DNA of 13,867 nt from Vulcanimicrobiota bacterium (GTDB lineage Bacteria; Vulcanimicrobiota; Vulcanimicrobiia; Vulcanimicrobiales; Vulcanimicrobiaceae): the NCBI GenBank assembly GCA_030040695.1, contig JASHTE010000030.1:1-13867 (forward strand), in the 5' to 3' direction. Within the stretch, counting starts at the first letter, position 1. Every line of letters starts with the position of its first letter. The notes beneath the pieces are model-generated. The model saw only the letters and a list, made by a program, of their open reading frames with translations, was not told where the DNA came from and ran no database searches. Below are positions 7,106-13,867 of this stretch, in pieces. The translations under genes were made by a program, and so were the position numbers.

Positions 7106-7914
7106 TTACGCTCAAGTCGCCGCGCGAGATCGAGGCGATCCGCCGCAGCGGCAAGATCACGGCCGCAGCGTTGAGCGAGCTCATGCAGACCGCTCGCGCG
7201 GGCATGACGACGCGCGACCTCGACCGCATCGCGGAGCGAGCGATCCACGGGCGCGGCGGCGTCCCGACCTTCAAAGGGTATCGCAGCTTTCCGGCATCGA
7301 TCTGCACGTCGGTAAACGCGCAGGTCGTGCACGGGATCCCCGGTCCGTACGTGCTGCGCGAAGGAGATCTCCTCTCGATCGACGTCGGAACGACCTTCGA
7401 GGGGTTTGTGAGCGATAGCGCGGTCACGCTGCCGATCGGGAACATCAGCCCCGAGGCACGGCAGCTGCTCGCCGTCACGCAGGAGTGCCTGATGATCGGA
7501 ATCGCGGCTGTAAAGGAAGGCGGCTACGTCGGCGACATCGGCGCAGCCGTGCAAGAGCACGCCGAGCGTCACGGTTACGGCATCGTCCGGGAGCTCGTCG
7601 GGCACGGAGTCGGACGCGTCATGCACGAGGAGCCGAACGTCCCGAACTACGGGCGGCGCGGTGCCGGCCCGAGGCTGCGGACCGGCCTCGTCATCGCGAT
7701 CGAGCCGATGATCACGCAGGGCAGCCGAGAGATCGAGGTCGAGCCTGACGGCTGGACAGTCGTGACGCGGGATGGTAAACTCGCAGCGCACTTCGAGCAC
7801 ACGGTCGCGCTGACGGAGCAGGGTCCGAAGATCCTCACCTTGCGCGAGCTCGGGGAGCACCCCGCGATCGACCGCTTCCGTCCCGGCGAAGAAATTGCCG
7901 CTGCGGCTCGATAG
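7102..7914 (+). CDS. map: Methionine aminopeptidase, type I
   Basis: The 270-aa enzyme removes the initiator Met from nascent proteins using a two-metal centre. All five expected metal ligands are visible: D94 (SIDVG), D105 (VSDSA), H168 (GHGVGR), E201 (AIEPM) and E232 (HFEHTV), plus H77 in the substrate pocket. The protein has the usual type I core length with no N-terminal zinc-finger extension. ATG 7102 overlaps the adk stop. A short C-terminal tail (about 20 residues, ending EEIAAAAR) exceeds the typical end after TLREL. infA, which commonly follows map, is not here; rpmJ follows after 22 nt. Confidence 0.97.
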   Translation: MITLKSPREIEAIRRSGKITAAALSELMQTARAGMTTRDLDRIAERAIHGRGGVPTFKGYRSFPASICTSVNAQVVHGIPGPYVLREGDLLSIDVGTTFEGFVSDSAVTLPIGNISPEARQLLAVTQECLMIGIAAVKEGGYVGDIGAAVQEHAERHGYGIVRELVGHGVGRVMHEEPNVPNYGRRGAGPRLRTGLVIAIEPMITQGSREIEVEPDGWTVVTRDGKLAAHFEHTVALTEQGPKILTLRELGEHPAIDRFRPGEEIAAAAR

Positions 7915-7936
7915 TGTCCTCAAGAATGAGCGAGAA

Positions 7937-8053
7937 ATGAAAGTACGTCCTTCGGTCAAGAAAATGTGCGAGAAATGCAAGATCATCCGCCGTCACGGTA
8001 AGGTGCGGGTGATCTGCGAGGTGAATCCAAAACACAAGCAGGTACAAGGATAA
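7937..8053 (+). CDS. rpmJ: 50S ribosomal protein L36, zinc-binding
   Basis: This 38-codon gene is translated directly from the bases. The product begins [19 protein letters not shown] and ends NPKHKQVQG. The zinc ligands C11, C14, C27 and H33 are all present, so it is the zinc-ribbon (C+) form. L36 stabilises the 23S rRNA near the base of the L7/L12 stalk. It lies 22 nt after map and 4 nt before rpsM. Only a weak purine stretch (GAGCGAGAA) precedes the ATG at 7937. Confidence 0.97.
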   Translation: MKVRPSVKKMCEKCKIIRRHGKVRVICEVNPKHKQVQG

Positions 8054-8057
8054 AAAC

Positions 8058-8444
8058 GTGGCCCGTATTGCTGGTATCGATCTTCCCCGCGAGAAGCGCA
8101 TCGAGGTTGCGCTGACGTACATCTACGGCATCGGTCCCTCGACCGCGCGGCGTCTGCTCGCTCAAGCGCACGTGAGCCCGGATCTACGCGTCAAAGAGAT
8201 GGGTGAGGAAGAAGAGAAGCGCCTGCGTGACGCGATCGACGAGCTGCAACTACGCGTCGAAGGCGACCTCCGGCGCGAGGTGCAGGGCAACGTGAAGCGC
8301 CTCATGGACATCGGCTGCTACCGTGGCCTGCGTCATCGCCGTGGCCTTCCCGTACGTGGACAACGCACGAAGACGAACGCGCGCACGCGAAAAGGGCCGA
8401 AGCGCACCGTCGCCGGCAAGAAGAAAGTTCTCGCAAAGAAGTAA
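8058..8444 (+). CDS. rpsM: 30S ribosomal protein S13
   Basis: The 128-aa S13 starts [20 protein letters not shown], then [14 protein letters not shown] (helix-two-turns-helix region), a coiled helix with [14 protein letters not shown], and the C-terminal [20 protein letters not shown] followed by [12 protein letters not shown]13 lies at the top of the 30S head, contacts P-site tRNA through its tail and bridges to L5. The start is GTG 8058 with AAGGAT at about 8046-8051. The gene should be followed by rpsK, rpsD, rpoA and rplQ in a standard alpha operon, but a secreted-protein ORF starts 3 nt after its stop. Confidence 0.97.
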   Translation: MARIAGIDLPREKRIEVALTYIYGIGPSTARRLLAQAHVSPDLRVKEMGEEEEKRLRDAIDELQLRVEGDLRREVQGNVKRLMDIGCYRGLRHRRGLPVRGQRTKTNARTRKGPKRTVAGKKKVLAKK

Positions 8445-8447
8445 GGT

Positions 8448-9008
8448 TTGCTCGCGCGAACCACCGCCGTCATCTCTGTTGCGCTCATCGCCGCGGCGAT
8501 CGCCGCGCCCATTGCCGGTGCGCAATCGACACCCGCGGCGTTCGTCGTATCCGCTTTGCCGACGAGAATCGACGGCATGCTCGGCGGAAAGCTCAGGACG
8601 ATATTCTACGCTCGATACCGTGCAGAGGGACGTTGCGGGGTCCGCGTCTGGTCGTGGATCGACATGCCGCCGAACGGGAAGGGATTCCATGCGGCGCCCA
8701 CCGTCTATCTGATCCGCGGGCAGTCTCTGCCGAACGCGTTTTGGTTGGGCGTGCGGACGGGCGAGTCACCGCAACAGCGAAGCCTGCTCTGGGACCTGAA
8801 GACGACAGATGCAACCTCGCTCGAGATGATCACGCGGTCGAGCGGCGCCTACGATCCGCTCTCCCCCGCCTTGCTCGCCTTCGGTAACACGGGCTTCATC
8901 CTCGGGTTCACGAACCGCTCGCGCGCGTTGACCGCCATGCAGCGCCTTCACGCTGCGATCTCCAGCTGTCAGCCTCCGACGCCTGCGCCTGCCGCAACGC
9001 CCTCGTGA
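8448..9008 (+). CDS. Secreted protein of unknown function (186 aa)
   Basis: I do not recognise a family. The N-terminus LARTTAVISVALIAAAIAAP is a typical Sec signal peptide: basic n-region, hydrophobic h-region and a probable cleavage after AGA at about residue 25. The mature part has two Cys (C63, C174), which could form one disulfide, aromatic-rich strands (VRVWSWIDMP, YLIRGQSLPNAFWLGVR) and a Pro/Ala-rich tail (PPTPAPAATPS). The only start codon before the signal peptide is TTG 8448, 3 nt after rpsM, with AAGG too close for ideal pairing, so translation may depend on coupling to rpsM. The stop overlaps the next gene in GTGA. Function is unknown; an envelope or periplasmic role is inferred only from export. 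Confidence 0.75.
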   Translation: MLARTTAVISVALIAAAIAAPIAGAQSTPAAFVVSALPTRIDGMLGGKLRTIFYARYRAEGRCGVRVWSWIDMPPNGKGFHAAPTVYLIRGQSLPNAFWLGVRTGESPQQRSLLWDLKTTDATSLEMITRSSGAYDPLSPALLAFGNTGFILGFTNRSRALTAMQRLHAAISSCQPPTPAPAATPS

Positions 9009-9817
9009 TCTATGTCGGGACGTGCGGCTTCTCGTACAAGGATTGGGTCGGCGAGTTCTATCCACAGCGGTTTCGCGCGGGCGAGATGCTACCGTTCTAT
9101 GCGAGAAACTTTGGAGCGGTTGAGGTAGACTCGAGTTACTACGGCGTTCCCGAGCGGCGCAGCGTCGCCACGATGTGCGAGCGCACCCCACCGGAGTTTC
9201 TCTTCAGCTTCAAGGCGCCTGGGACGGTAACGCACGTACCGGATTCGAACGTCCGCGTTCACGATGACGCGGCGCGGCTGGTCGAGGCGCTCGAGCCGTT
9301 GCGCGAGTCGAAGAAACTCGGCTGCGTGCTTGCACAGTTTCCCAACGGCTTCGCGCCGAGCCCGAGCAACGAAGAGTACCTTCGGCGCGTCGTGGACGCG
9401 TTTGCGGGGACTCCCGTCGTGGCAGAGTTCCGCCGCCGTGAGTGGCAAGCGCCCCGCACGCTCGCGCTCCTGCGCGAGATCGGAGCCGGATACTGCAACG
9501 TCGACATGCCCGCCTTCTCCTCGTTGCTCCATCCGTCGGCCGATGCCACGAGCGCGATCGGCTACGTGCGCTTTCATGGTCGCAACGCGAAGACGTGGTG
9601 GAAGGGCTCGAACGTCACGCGCTACGACTACGAGTATTCGGAGGAAGAGCTCGTGCCGTGGTGCGGGCGTATCGTGGAGATCGAGGAGCAGACGCAGCGG
9701 ACGTTCGTGTTCTTCAACAACCACGCCCGCGGCCAGGCGCCTCGCAACGCGCGCCTGCTGCTGAGCATGTTGGAAGGCCGGCGAATCGATGCGAGCGGTC
9801 ATCACAGCGGGCGGTAG
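9005..9817 (+). CDS. DUF72 family protein (YecE-like)
   Basis: The 270-aa protein fits the DUF72/YecE family, a TIM-barrel fold whose biochemical role is not settled. Family motifs, in order: IYVGTCGFSYKDW (2-14), EVDSSYY (40-46), FSFKAP (67-72), LAQFP (109-113), VAEFR (139-143), YVRFHGRN (187-194), YDYEYSEEEL (207-216), and FVFFNNHARGQAPRNA (234-249). Length is normal for the family. The GTG start at 9005 overlaps the previous stop in GTGA and gives the conserved N-terminal strand directly. The last codons overlap the nucleotidyltransferase gene by 29 nt. No signal peptide is seen, so it should be cytosolic. Confidence 0.93.
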   Translation: MIYVGTCGFSYKDWVGEFYPQRFRAGEMLPFYARNFGAVEVDSSYYGVPERRSVATMCERTPPEFLFSFKAPGTVTHVPDSNVRVHDDAARLVEALEPLRESKKLGCVLAQFPNGFAPSPSNEEYLRRVVDAFAGTPVVAEFRRREWQAPRTLALLREIGAGYCNVDMPAFSSLLHPSADATSAIGYVRFHGRNAKTWWKGSNVTRYDYEYSEEELVPWCGRIVEIEEQTQRTFVFFNNHARGQAPRNARLLLSMLEGRRIDASGHHSGR

Positions 9818-10511
9818 AATCGAAGGCGCGTATGCGCGTGCCGCCGGTACCAACGTAAAGGCGCTTGCTCCGATCCGCGGACGCACGATGCTCTCGCTCG
9901 CAATCGAGGCCGCTCGCTCCGCCGGCGCAAGTGAGATCGCAATCGTCGGCGGCGAGGAAGTGCGCGCCGCGTGCGGGCATGACGTCGAGCGTATCATTCC
10001 GGAGCGCGAATCGGGCGCGGAGAATCTCGCCCTCGCACTGGAAGCGTGGCCCGGTGACCTCCTCTACCTCACGAGCGATCTTCCTTATATCCACGCCGAA
10101 GGCGTAAAGGACTTCGTGCATCGCGCAGCCGGCGCACTCTCGATCGCGCTCGCACAGGGAGCAACGTTCGCGCGGCGCTTTCCCGGCGCGGGCGGATTCG
10201 GCATAACGATCGGTGGCGAGCGCGTCGTCAACGGCGGCGTCTTCTTTGTCCCGGCTGCTGCGGTCTCGCGCGTGACGACGCTCGCCGCGCGCCTCTTCGA
10301 GGGGAGAAAGAGCCGCTGGCGGATGGCGCGGCTCGCGGGGCCGGATCTGTTGCTGCGTTTCGCAATCGGTACGCTGACGATTGCTAGCCTCGAGCAGCGG
10401 GCAACGCGCATCCTGGGAATCGAGGCGCGGGCCGTGCGAGGCTGCGCGCCCGAGCTCGCCTACGACTGCGACGATCTCACCGCGTACCGCTACGCTTGCG
10501 AACATCCGTAG
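9789..10511 (+). CDS. Nucleotidyltransferase-like protein (MobA/IspD/GlmU-type fold)
   Basis: The 240-aa protein has the outline of an NTP-transferase domain: MRAVITAGGR (1-10) as the nucleotide-binding loop, an invariant-type Lys (NVKAL, K24), a SDLPY motif with the metal-ligand Asp (D97), NGGVFFV (148-154) and a C-terminal DCDDLTAYR (226-234) like the second Asp motif of MobA/IspD-type enzymes. The loop is atypical: it lacks the usual GxSxRMG after the Gly pair and has a longer linker to the Lys. Activity is expected to be transfer of a nucleotidyl group to a sugar-phosphate or cofactor, but the substrate cannot be read from sequence. ATG 9789 lies inside the end of the DUF72 gene, with TGGAAGG at about 9771-9777. 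Confidence 0.8.
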   Translation: MRAVITAGGRIEGAYARAAGTNVKALAPIRGRTMLSLAIEAARSAGASEIAIVGGEEVRAACGHDVERIIPERESGAENLALALEAWPGDLLYLTSDLPYIHAEGVKDFVHRAAGALSIALAQGATFARRFPGAGGFGITIGGERVVNGGVFFVPAAAVSRVTTLAARLFEGRKSRWRMARLAGPDLLLRFAIGTLTIASLEQRATRILGIEARAVRGCAPELAYDCDDLTAYRYACEHP

Positions 10512-10560
10512 GCGAGTGAGAAGCAAGGAACCGCAAGCCCTCAGGAGAAAGGGCGGGCGA

Positions 10561-11943
10561 ATGCGCCGCCTTGCCGTGGGGCTCGCCGTTCTCGGGCTGC
10601 TCGTGAGTGGCAGCGGCGGCATCGTCTCGGCGCAGTACGCGGGCCCGCAATCCGCTCAAACTCCCGCTCCGTCGGCGCCGCTCTCGATCTCGGATTGCAG
10701 CACGGCACAGCTCTCCGACGTTATCGCCGTCTACCTCGCGACGCCTGCGCCGAAAGCCTCACCCCCGCCGATCCCGCCGACTGCAAACGCCTATCTCGCG
10801 CACGTCCTGCGCGGACGCCTTGACGCATGCGTAGCGAGACTCGGTGGTGCTGCCAAGCCGAGAGCACTCGCATGCAAGTACTCCAGTGCCGACAAAGGCG
10901 ATGCGCGCGCGCTCTACACACAGCTCCGGTTCTGCGTCACTCTCGTGAGCTCGGTTCCACCCGCGCCTGCCGTCGTGCCCTGGCAGATTCCGGGAACGTC
11001 CGGCGTGCAGAACGAGCACGTCATCTTCGTGCTCGGCGTCGGGCCGGAGGCGGACTCGGCGATGGTCTACAAGCTCGTCTCGACGATGACGACCTACTTG
11101 AACGACGGTAAGACGTACACCGGGTACTACTTTGCGGACGATTCGACGCTCATTCCGGAGCCGTCGTGGACGACGCAGGATTTCGCGATGCAGTGTGAAG
11201 GCTCGCCGAACGTCGAGGGGGCGATCATCGTGCAGGTGACCGCCGCCGGCAACGGCGCGAGCGACAATTTCGTCAGCAGAAGAAGCTGGACCGCGATCGA
11301 GGCGACCGCGCTCTACGCGCAGTGCACGCACATCACGCCGACGTCGTCGGGCATCCCGGCATTCGTCTGGATATCGCAAATGGAAGGGCAAGACGGGCAC
11401 TCGACGACGGTGACGCCTCTCATGCCGCTCTCGCTCCTCCTCTTGGCTGTCGCCGGTTACGAAGAGTTCGCGCCGGCGAGAACGACGTCGAACGTGACGA
11501 CGCGGGCGTTCCCGAACCCAACCTCTCCCACGCCGTCTCCCGGCACGGGAAGAGTGACGCAAATCCAGACGACGAACCAAACGACCGAGAACGCGTCATC
11601 ACTCGGCACCGTGGCCGGCACGTTTCTCGGAAGTGCGATCACCTATACCAACAGCGCGGTGCCGCTCGCGCAGTCGCCGGCGGTCGATCAGTTGACGTGG
11701 AACACGCTGCAATCACTTGCGATCAGGCTGATGACCGACATGAACTGTTGGCGTCCCGCCCCTCCGCCGGCCGGAACGCTTTACGCCACCGACATCATCG
11801 GTGCTCCGCAAAGCCTGCCGTCGTATAGCCCGCCCGCAGGGCTTGGCGCATATCAGACGGGCGTGCCATCGGCGCCGTTCTGCGGACCGCCGCGACTCAA
11901 TGAGTCGGTGCACAACATTCTCCCGAGCACGCCGAGGCCGTGA
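10561..11943 (+). CDS. Cys-rich secreted protein of unknown function (460 aa)
   Basis: I do not recognise a family. The signal peptide is clear: MRRLAVGLAVLGLLVSGSGG with a probable cleavage after VSA at residue 24. A Pro/Ser/Ala-rich linker follows, then a region with eight Cys overall (46, 90, 105, 125, 212, 255, 396, 441), an even number compatible with disulfides outside the cytosol. Residues 152-300 look like a folded domain (VIFVLGVGPEAD; GAIIVQVTAAG; AFVWISQMEG), ending in a hydrophobic stretch at 286-300. A Thr/Pro/Ser-rich linker (about 308-347) and a C-terminal part with NTLQSLAIRLMTDMNCW follow. ATG 10561 is preferred, with CAGGAG at 10541-10546 and AAAGGG nearby; the frame is open upstream within the previous gene. 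It overlaps or abuts the next gene. Confidence 0.8.
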   Translation: MRRLAVGLAVLGLLVSGSGGIVSAQYAGPQSAQTPAPSAPLSISDCSTAQLSDVIAVYLATPAPKASPPPIPPTANAYLAHVLRGRLDACVARLGGAAKPRALACKYSSADKGDARALYTQLRFCVTLVSSVPPAPAVVPWQIPGTSGVQNEHVIFVLGVGPEADSAMVYKLVSTMTTYLNDGKTYTGYYFADDSTLIPEPSWTTQDFAMQCEGSPNVEGAIIVQVTAAGNGASDNFVSRRSWTAIEATALYAQCTHITPTSSGIPAFVWISQMEGQDGHSTTVTPLMPLSLLLLAVAGYEEFAPARTTSNVTTRAFPNPTSPTPSPGTGRVTQIQTTNQTTENASSLGTVAGTFLGSAITYTNSAVPLAQSPAVDQLTWNTLQSLAIRLMTDMNCWRPAPPPAGTLYATDIIGAPQSLPSYSPPAGLGAYQTGVPSAPFCGPPRLNESVHNILPSTPRP

Positions 11944-11945
11944 CG

Positions 11946-12899
11946 ATGCGATTCTACATGCGTACGCTCCCCGTGTTCATCGTCTGCGTTCTATTCGCGG
12001 GCCTCGCCGCCGTAGCGGGCGGAGCCGCCGGGCGGCATCCGATGGGCGTTCCACTCGCGCCCGCGTACAGCTGCACGACGACGGCGGCGAATGAGGGTGC
12101 CGGAACGACGCAGAGCCTGCACGAGACGGATGTGTTCGAACACTTCGGGCGTTGGTACCATGCTGTCGCGCGGCCCGACCCTGGGCAGTCGGAGCCGTTC
12201 TACGACTACTACATCGGTTACGTGGGGAAGCCGCCGGTGTGGACGTACATCCAGGTGAGCCCGCAGAACACGTTCGTTGCAACCGCGCCGAGCTTGACCT
12301 CGGAATGGCATATTCAGTTTCCCGCCGGCGAGGACAACTGGCGGGTCACCGGTGATTTCGCGAACCCGGCACCGTACGTGAAATGGATGCGCATCTCGCA
12401 CCCCGATCTCACGCAGGAGTGCAACGCGACGCCGCTCCCGGCAGCGACGCCGCCGTGGAGCATCGTTCTTCCGGCCCCGGACGTGACCGGGTCGTGGACG
12501 TGCAAGACGGCGCTCACCGGCGAAGATGCGAACCCCGAGTATCTGAGCATTACGCAGATGATGCGCCTCGCGATGCCTGCCACGAAGCTGCCGGTGCAAA
12601 ACTGGTGGCAAGGGCGTGCGACGACCACGCCGGGTGGCGGATCGAGCTCGACGATCTACGAGTTCAACCTGTTCTACACGCCGGCCCAGCGCGTTATGGT
12701 CGAGGTAGACGCGTCCGGCTCCTATACGATCGCGACCAGCGCACTCACGCTCTCGCCCTCGATCTTCCCCTCGACGTGGACCGTCATCTATCCGATGGTC
12801 GAGAACGGCTACACGTTCGAACCCGTTCCGCAGAGCGAGCTCGGTAATTGGTTCGAGCTGATCTTCGCGGACGGGTATCAGGACTGTACGCGAGGGTAG
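11946..12899 (+). CDS. Secreted two-repeat protein of unknown function (317 aa)
   Basis: No known family is recognised. The N-terminus RFYMRTLPVFIVCVLFAGLA is a signal peptide. The mature part seems to be two copies of one domain of about 117-129 residues, each bounded by Cys: 43-159 and 186-314. Aligned pairs include FYDYYIGYV (85-93) with IYEFNLFYT (237-245), NTFVATAPSL (108-117) with GSYTIATSAL (258-267), WHIQFPAGEDNWRV (121-134) with WTVIYPMVENGYTF (278-291), and QEC (157-159) with QDC (312-314). The alternating hydrophobic pattern suggests beta strands. ATG 11946 is chosen because GAGG at 11934-11937 lies 8 nt before it; GTG 11940 would overlap the upstream stop. Co-secretion with the 460-aa protein suggests a shared envelope or extracellular job. 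Confidence 0.8.
   Translation: MRFYMRTLPVFIVCVLFAGLAAVAGGAAGRHPMGVPLAPAYSCTTTAANEGAGTTQSLHETDVFEHFGRWYHAVARPDPGQSEPFYDYYIGYVGKPPVWTYIQVSPQNTFVATAPSLTSEWHIQFPAGEDNWRVTGDFANPAPYVKWMRISHPDLTQECNATPLPAATPPWSIVLPAPDVTGSWTCKTALTGEDANPEYLSITQMMRLAMPATKLPVQNWWQGRATTTPGGGSSSTIYEFNLFYTPAQRVMVEVDASGSYTIATSALTLSPSIFPSTWTVIYPMVENGYTFEPVPQSELGNWFELIFADGYQDCTRG
12072..12422 (+). repeat. First copy of duplicated Cys-bounded domain
   Basis: This encodes residues 43-159 of the 317-aa secreted protein. It begins at C43 (YSC) and ends at C159 (QEC). It aligns by eye, in order and without large gaps, to residues 186-314. Identity is low, so the duplication is old and is a protein-level, not a DNA-level, repeat. 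Confidence 0.5.
12501..12887 (+). repeat. Second copy of duplicated Cys-bounded domain
   Basis: This encodes residues 186-314 of the 317-aa secreted protein, starting at C186 (SWTC) and ending at C314 (QDC). It carries a longer N-terminal part, including GEDANPEYLSITQMMRLAM, that the first copy matches only loosely. The conserved core is the IYEF to VENGYTF segment. Confidence 0.5.
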
Positions 12900-13867
12900 C
12901 GTTTTTCTGGTTCGGCATTCAGGCACTCTGGGGCGCACTGCTCGGCATTTCGATTCAGGCGCGCTGCGCGCAGCTCGCGGGAGCACACGCCCTCACACTC
13001 TACGGTGAAGTTGCAACCTCCGGCGCGGTAATCGCCGCCTGCACGCAACTCGTCGTCGGGCCGATGTCGGATCGACGGCGCGCTGCCGGAGGAACCCGGG
13101 CGACGTTCTACGCAACCGGCGCGATTCTCGGCGCGGCGGCGCTCTTTTGGTTCTATGAAGCACGAACGGCCTCGACATTGCTCGCCGCATACGCCGTGCT
13201 TCAAGCGGGTGTGAACGTCGGCATCGGGCCCTATCAGGCGCTGATTCCCGACGTGATCGGCTCGCGCAGCGCGGGCGTCGCGGCGAGCTGGATGGGTGCC
13301 TTTCAAGGTGCGGGAAACGCCGCCGGTGCGCTGCTCGCGACGTTTCTTCGCAATCCGTTGCTGCTCGCGGCATCGCTCGCCGCGCTGCTGTTGCTGAGCT
13401 GTGCGCTCACCGTGCGAGCCCTGCGCACGGTGAAGCCTTCGGTACTCGGACCGCGTGCACGGCCGGCCGTTACGGGGCCTTTCGCGCTGCTCTGGGCGTC
13501 GAGGCTCTTTCTGTTTGCGGGCTTCTACACGATCCTCGGCTACTTGTATTTCTACGTGGAGACGTTCGTCACGCACGGCACAGCGGACGCAAAGAGCGTC
13601 GACGGCGTCTTCGTCCTGCTCTTTACGCTCACCGGCGCGGCGGGAGCGGCGCTGGGTGGAAGGCCGAGCGATCGATTCGATCGACGGAACGTTGCGACGA
13701 TCGGCGCGCTCGTCGTCATCGCAGCCCTTGCCATGTTTGTCGGAGGGCGCTCTCTCGAGGCGGCGCTTGCGGGTATCGTGATCGGCGGTCTAGGATGGGG
13801 AGTTTTTCTCGTCGCGGACTGGGCGATCGCGTGCCGGATCATCCCGCCGGCGGCTGCTGCCGGAGGG
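12848..13867 (+). CDS. MFS transporter (partial, runs off window end)
   Basis: The frame is open for 340 codons to the window edge. About ten hydrophobic segments are visible, near residues 17-36, 53-71, 86-103, 111-128, 145-165, 170-189, 212-235, 255-278, 294-310 and 315-335, as in a 12-helix major facilitator protein missing its end. A motif-A-like loop after helix 2 (GPMSDRRR, 71-78) recurs after helix 8 (GGRPSDRFDRR, 280-290), the half-duplication expected of MFS. GPYQALIPDV (117-126) followed by ASWMGAFQGAGNAAG resembles sugar/SLC45-type MFS proteins; the substrate is unknown. The only start before helix 1 with a common codon is TTG 12848, directly after an in-frame TAA, which overlaps the previous gene by 52 nt; a start at CTG 12884 is possible. 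Confidence 0.85.
   Translation, partial: MVRADLRGRVSGLYARVAFFWFGIQALWGALLGISIQARCAQLAGAHALTLYGEVATSGAVIAACTQLVVGPMSDRRRAAGGTRATFYATGAILGAAALFWFYEARTASTLLAAYAVLQAGVNVGIGPYQALIPDVIGSRSAGVAASWMGAFQGAGNAAGALLATFLRNPLLLAASLAALLLLSCALTVRALRTVKPSVLGPRARPAVTGPFALLWASRLFLFAGFYTILGYLYFYVETFVTHGTADAKSVDGVFVLLFTLTGAAGAALGGRPSDRFDRRNVATIGALVVIAALAMFVGGRSLEAALAGIVIGGLGWGVFLVADWAIACRIIPPAAAAGG

Noticed and set aside
10512..10560. Promoter or terminator before the 460-aa secreted protein
   Set aside because: The 49-nt gap shows a ribosome binding site but no convincing hairpin, T-run or -35/-10 pair.
11991..12986. Long reverse-strand ORF (331 aa), with similar ones at 9714-10622 and 10759-11580
   Set aside because: They lie antisense to well-supported genes with signal peptides or family motifs, are full of Arg/Asp/Glu as expected from high-GC shadow frames, and show no family features.
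1..13867. CRISPR arrays, tRNA/rRNA genes, insertion sequences, phage genes
   Set aside because: No spaced repeat array, tRNA-like cloverleaf, transposase motif or terminal inverted repeat was found on reading the sequence.

Overview
The window is a bacterial chromosome segment of high GC content. Every supported gene lies on the + strand and most neighbours touch or overlap. About 8.4 kb is the distal S10 operon plus the spc operon and a short remnant of the alpha operon: rpsC (3' end only), rplP, rpmC, rpsQ, rplN, rplX, rplE, rpsN, rpsH, rplF, rplR, rpsE, rplO, secY, adk, map, rpmJ, rpsM. The last 5.4 kb holds accessory genes: a small secreted protein, a DUF72 (YecE-like) protein, a MobA/IspD-like nucleotidyltransferase, two unrecognised secreted proteins and an MFS transporter that runs off the end.

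Lineage cannot be fixed from sequence alone. Zinc-ribbon forms of L24, S14 and L36, a short-LID adenylate kinase and GTG/TTG starts point away from Enterobacteria. They suit an uncultured high-GC lineage of the Eremiobacterota/Chloroflexota/Armatimonadota kind, which is a low-confidence guess.

Ribosomal block: gene order is canonical with three departures. rpmD (L30) is absent between rpsE and rplO, and L15 instead carries a Lys/Ala-rich N-terminal extension of about 50 residues. infA is absent between map and rpmJ. The usual rpsK-rpsD-rpoA-rplQ set does not follow rpsM; a secreted-protein ORF starts 3 nt after it. Most junctions are ATGA/GTGA overlaps or gaps of a few bases. The exceptions are the two sides of rplF (82 and 69 nt), each filled by a copy of one related intergenic repeat. 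The block makes ribosomal proteins, the SecY channel, adenylate kinase and methionine aminopeptidase, a growth-linked set.

Accessory block: no terminator or clear promoter separates it from rpsM, so it may be read from the ribosomal transcript. The 317-aa secreted protein appears to be an internal duplication of one Cys-bounded domain. Its upstream partner is a Cys-rich 460-aa secreted protein. These two, with the 186-aa secreted protein, are the least explained genes here. I found no RNA gene, CRISPR array, insertion sequence or phage gene, and no gene-free stretch above 100 bases.
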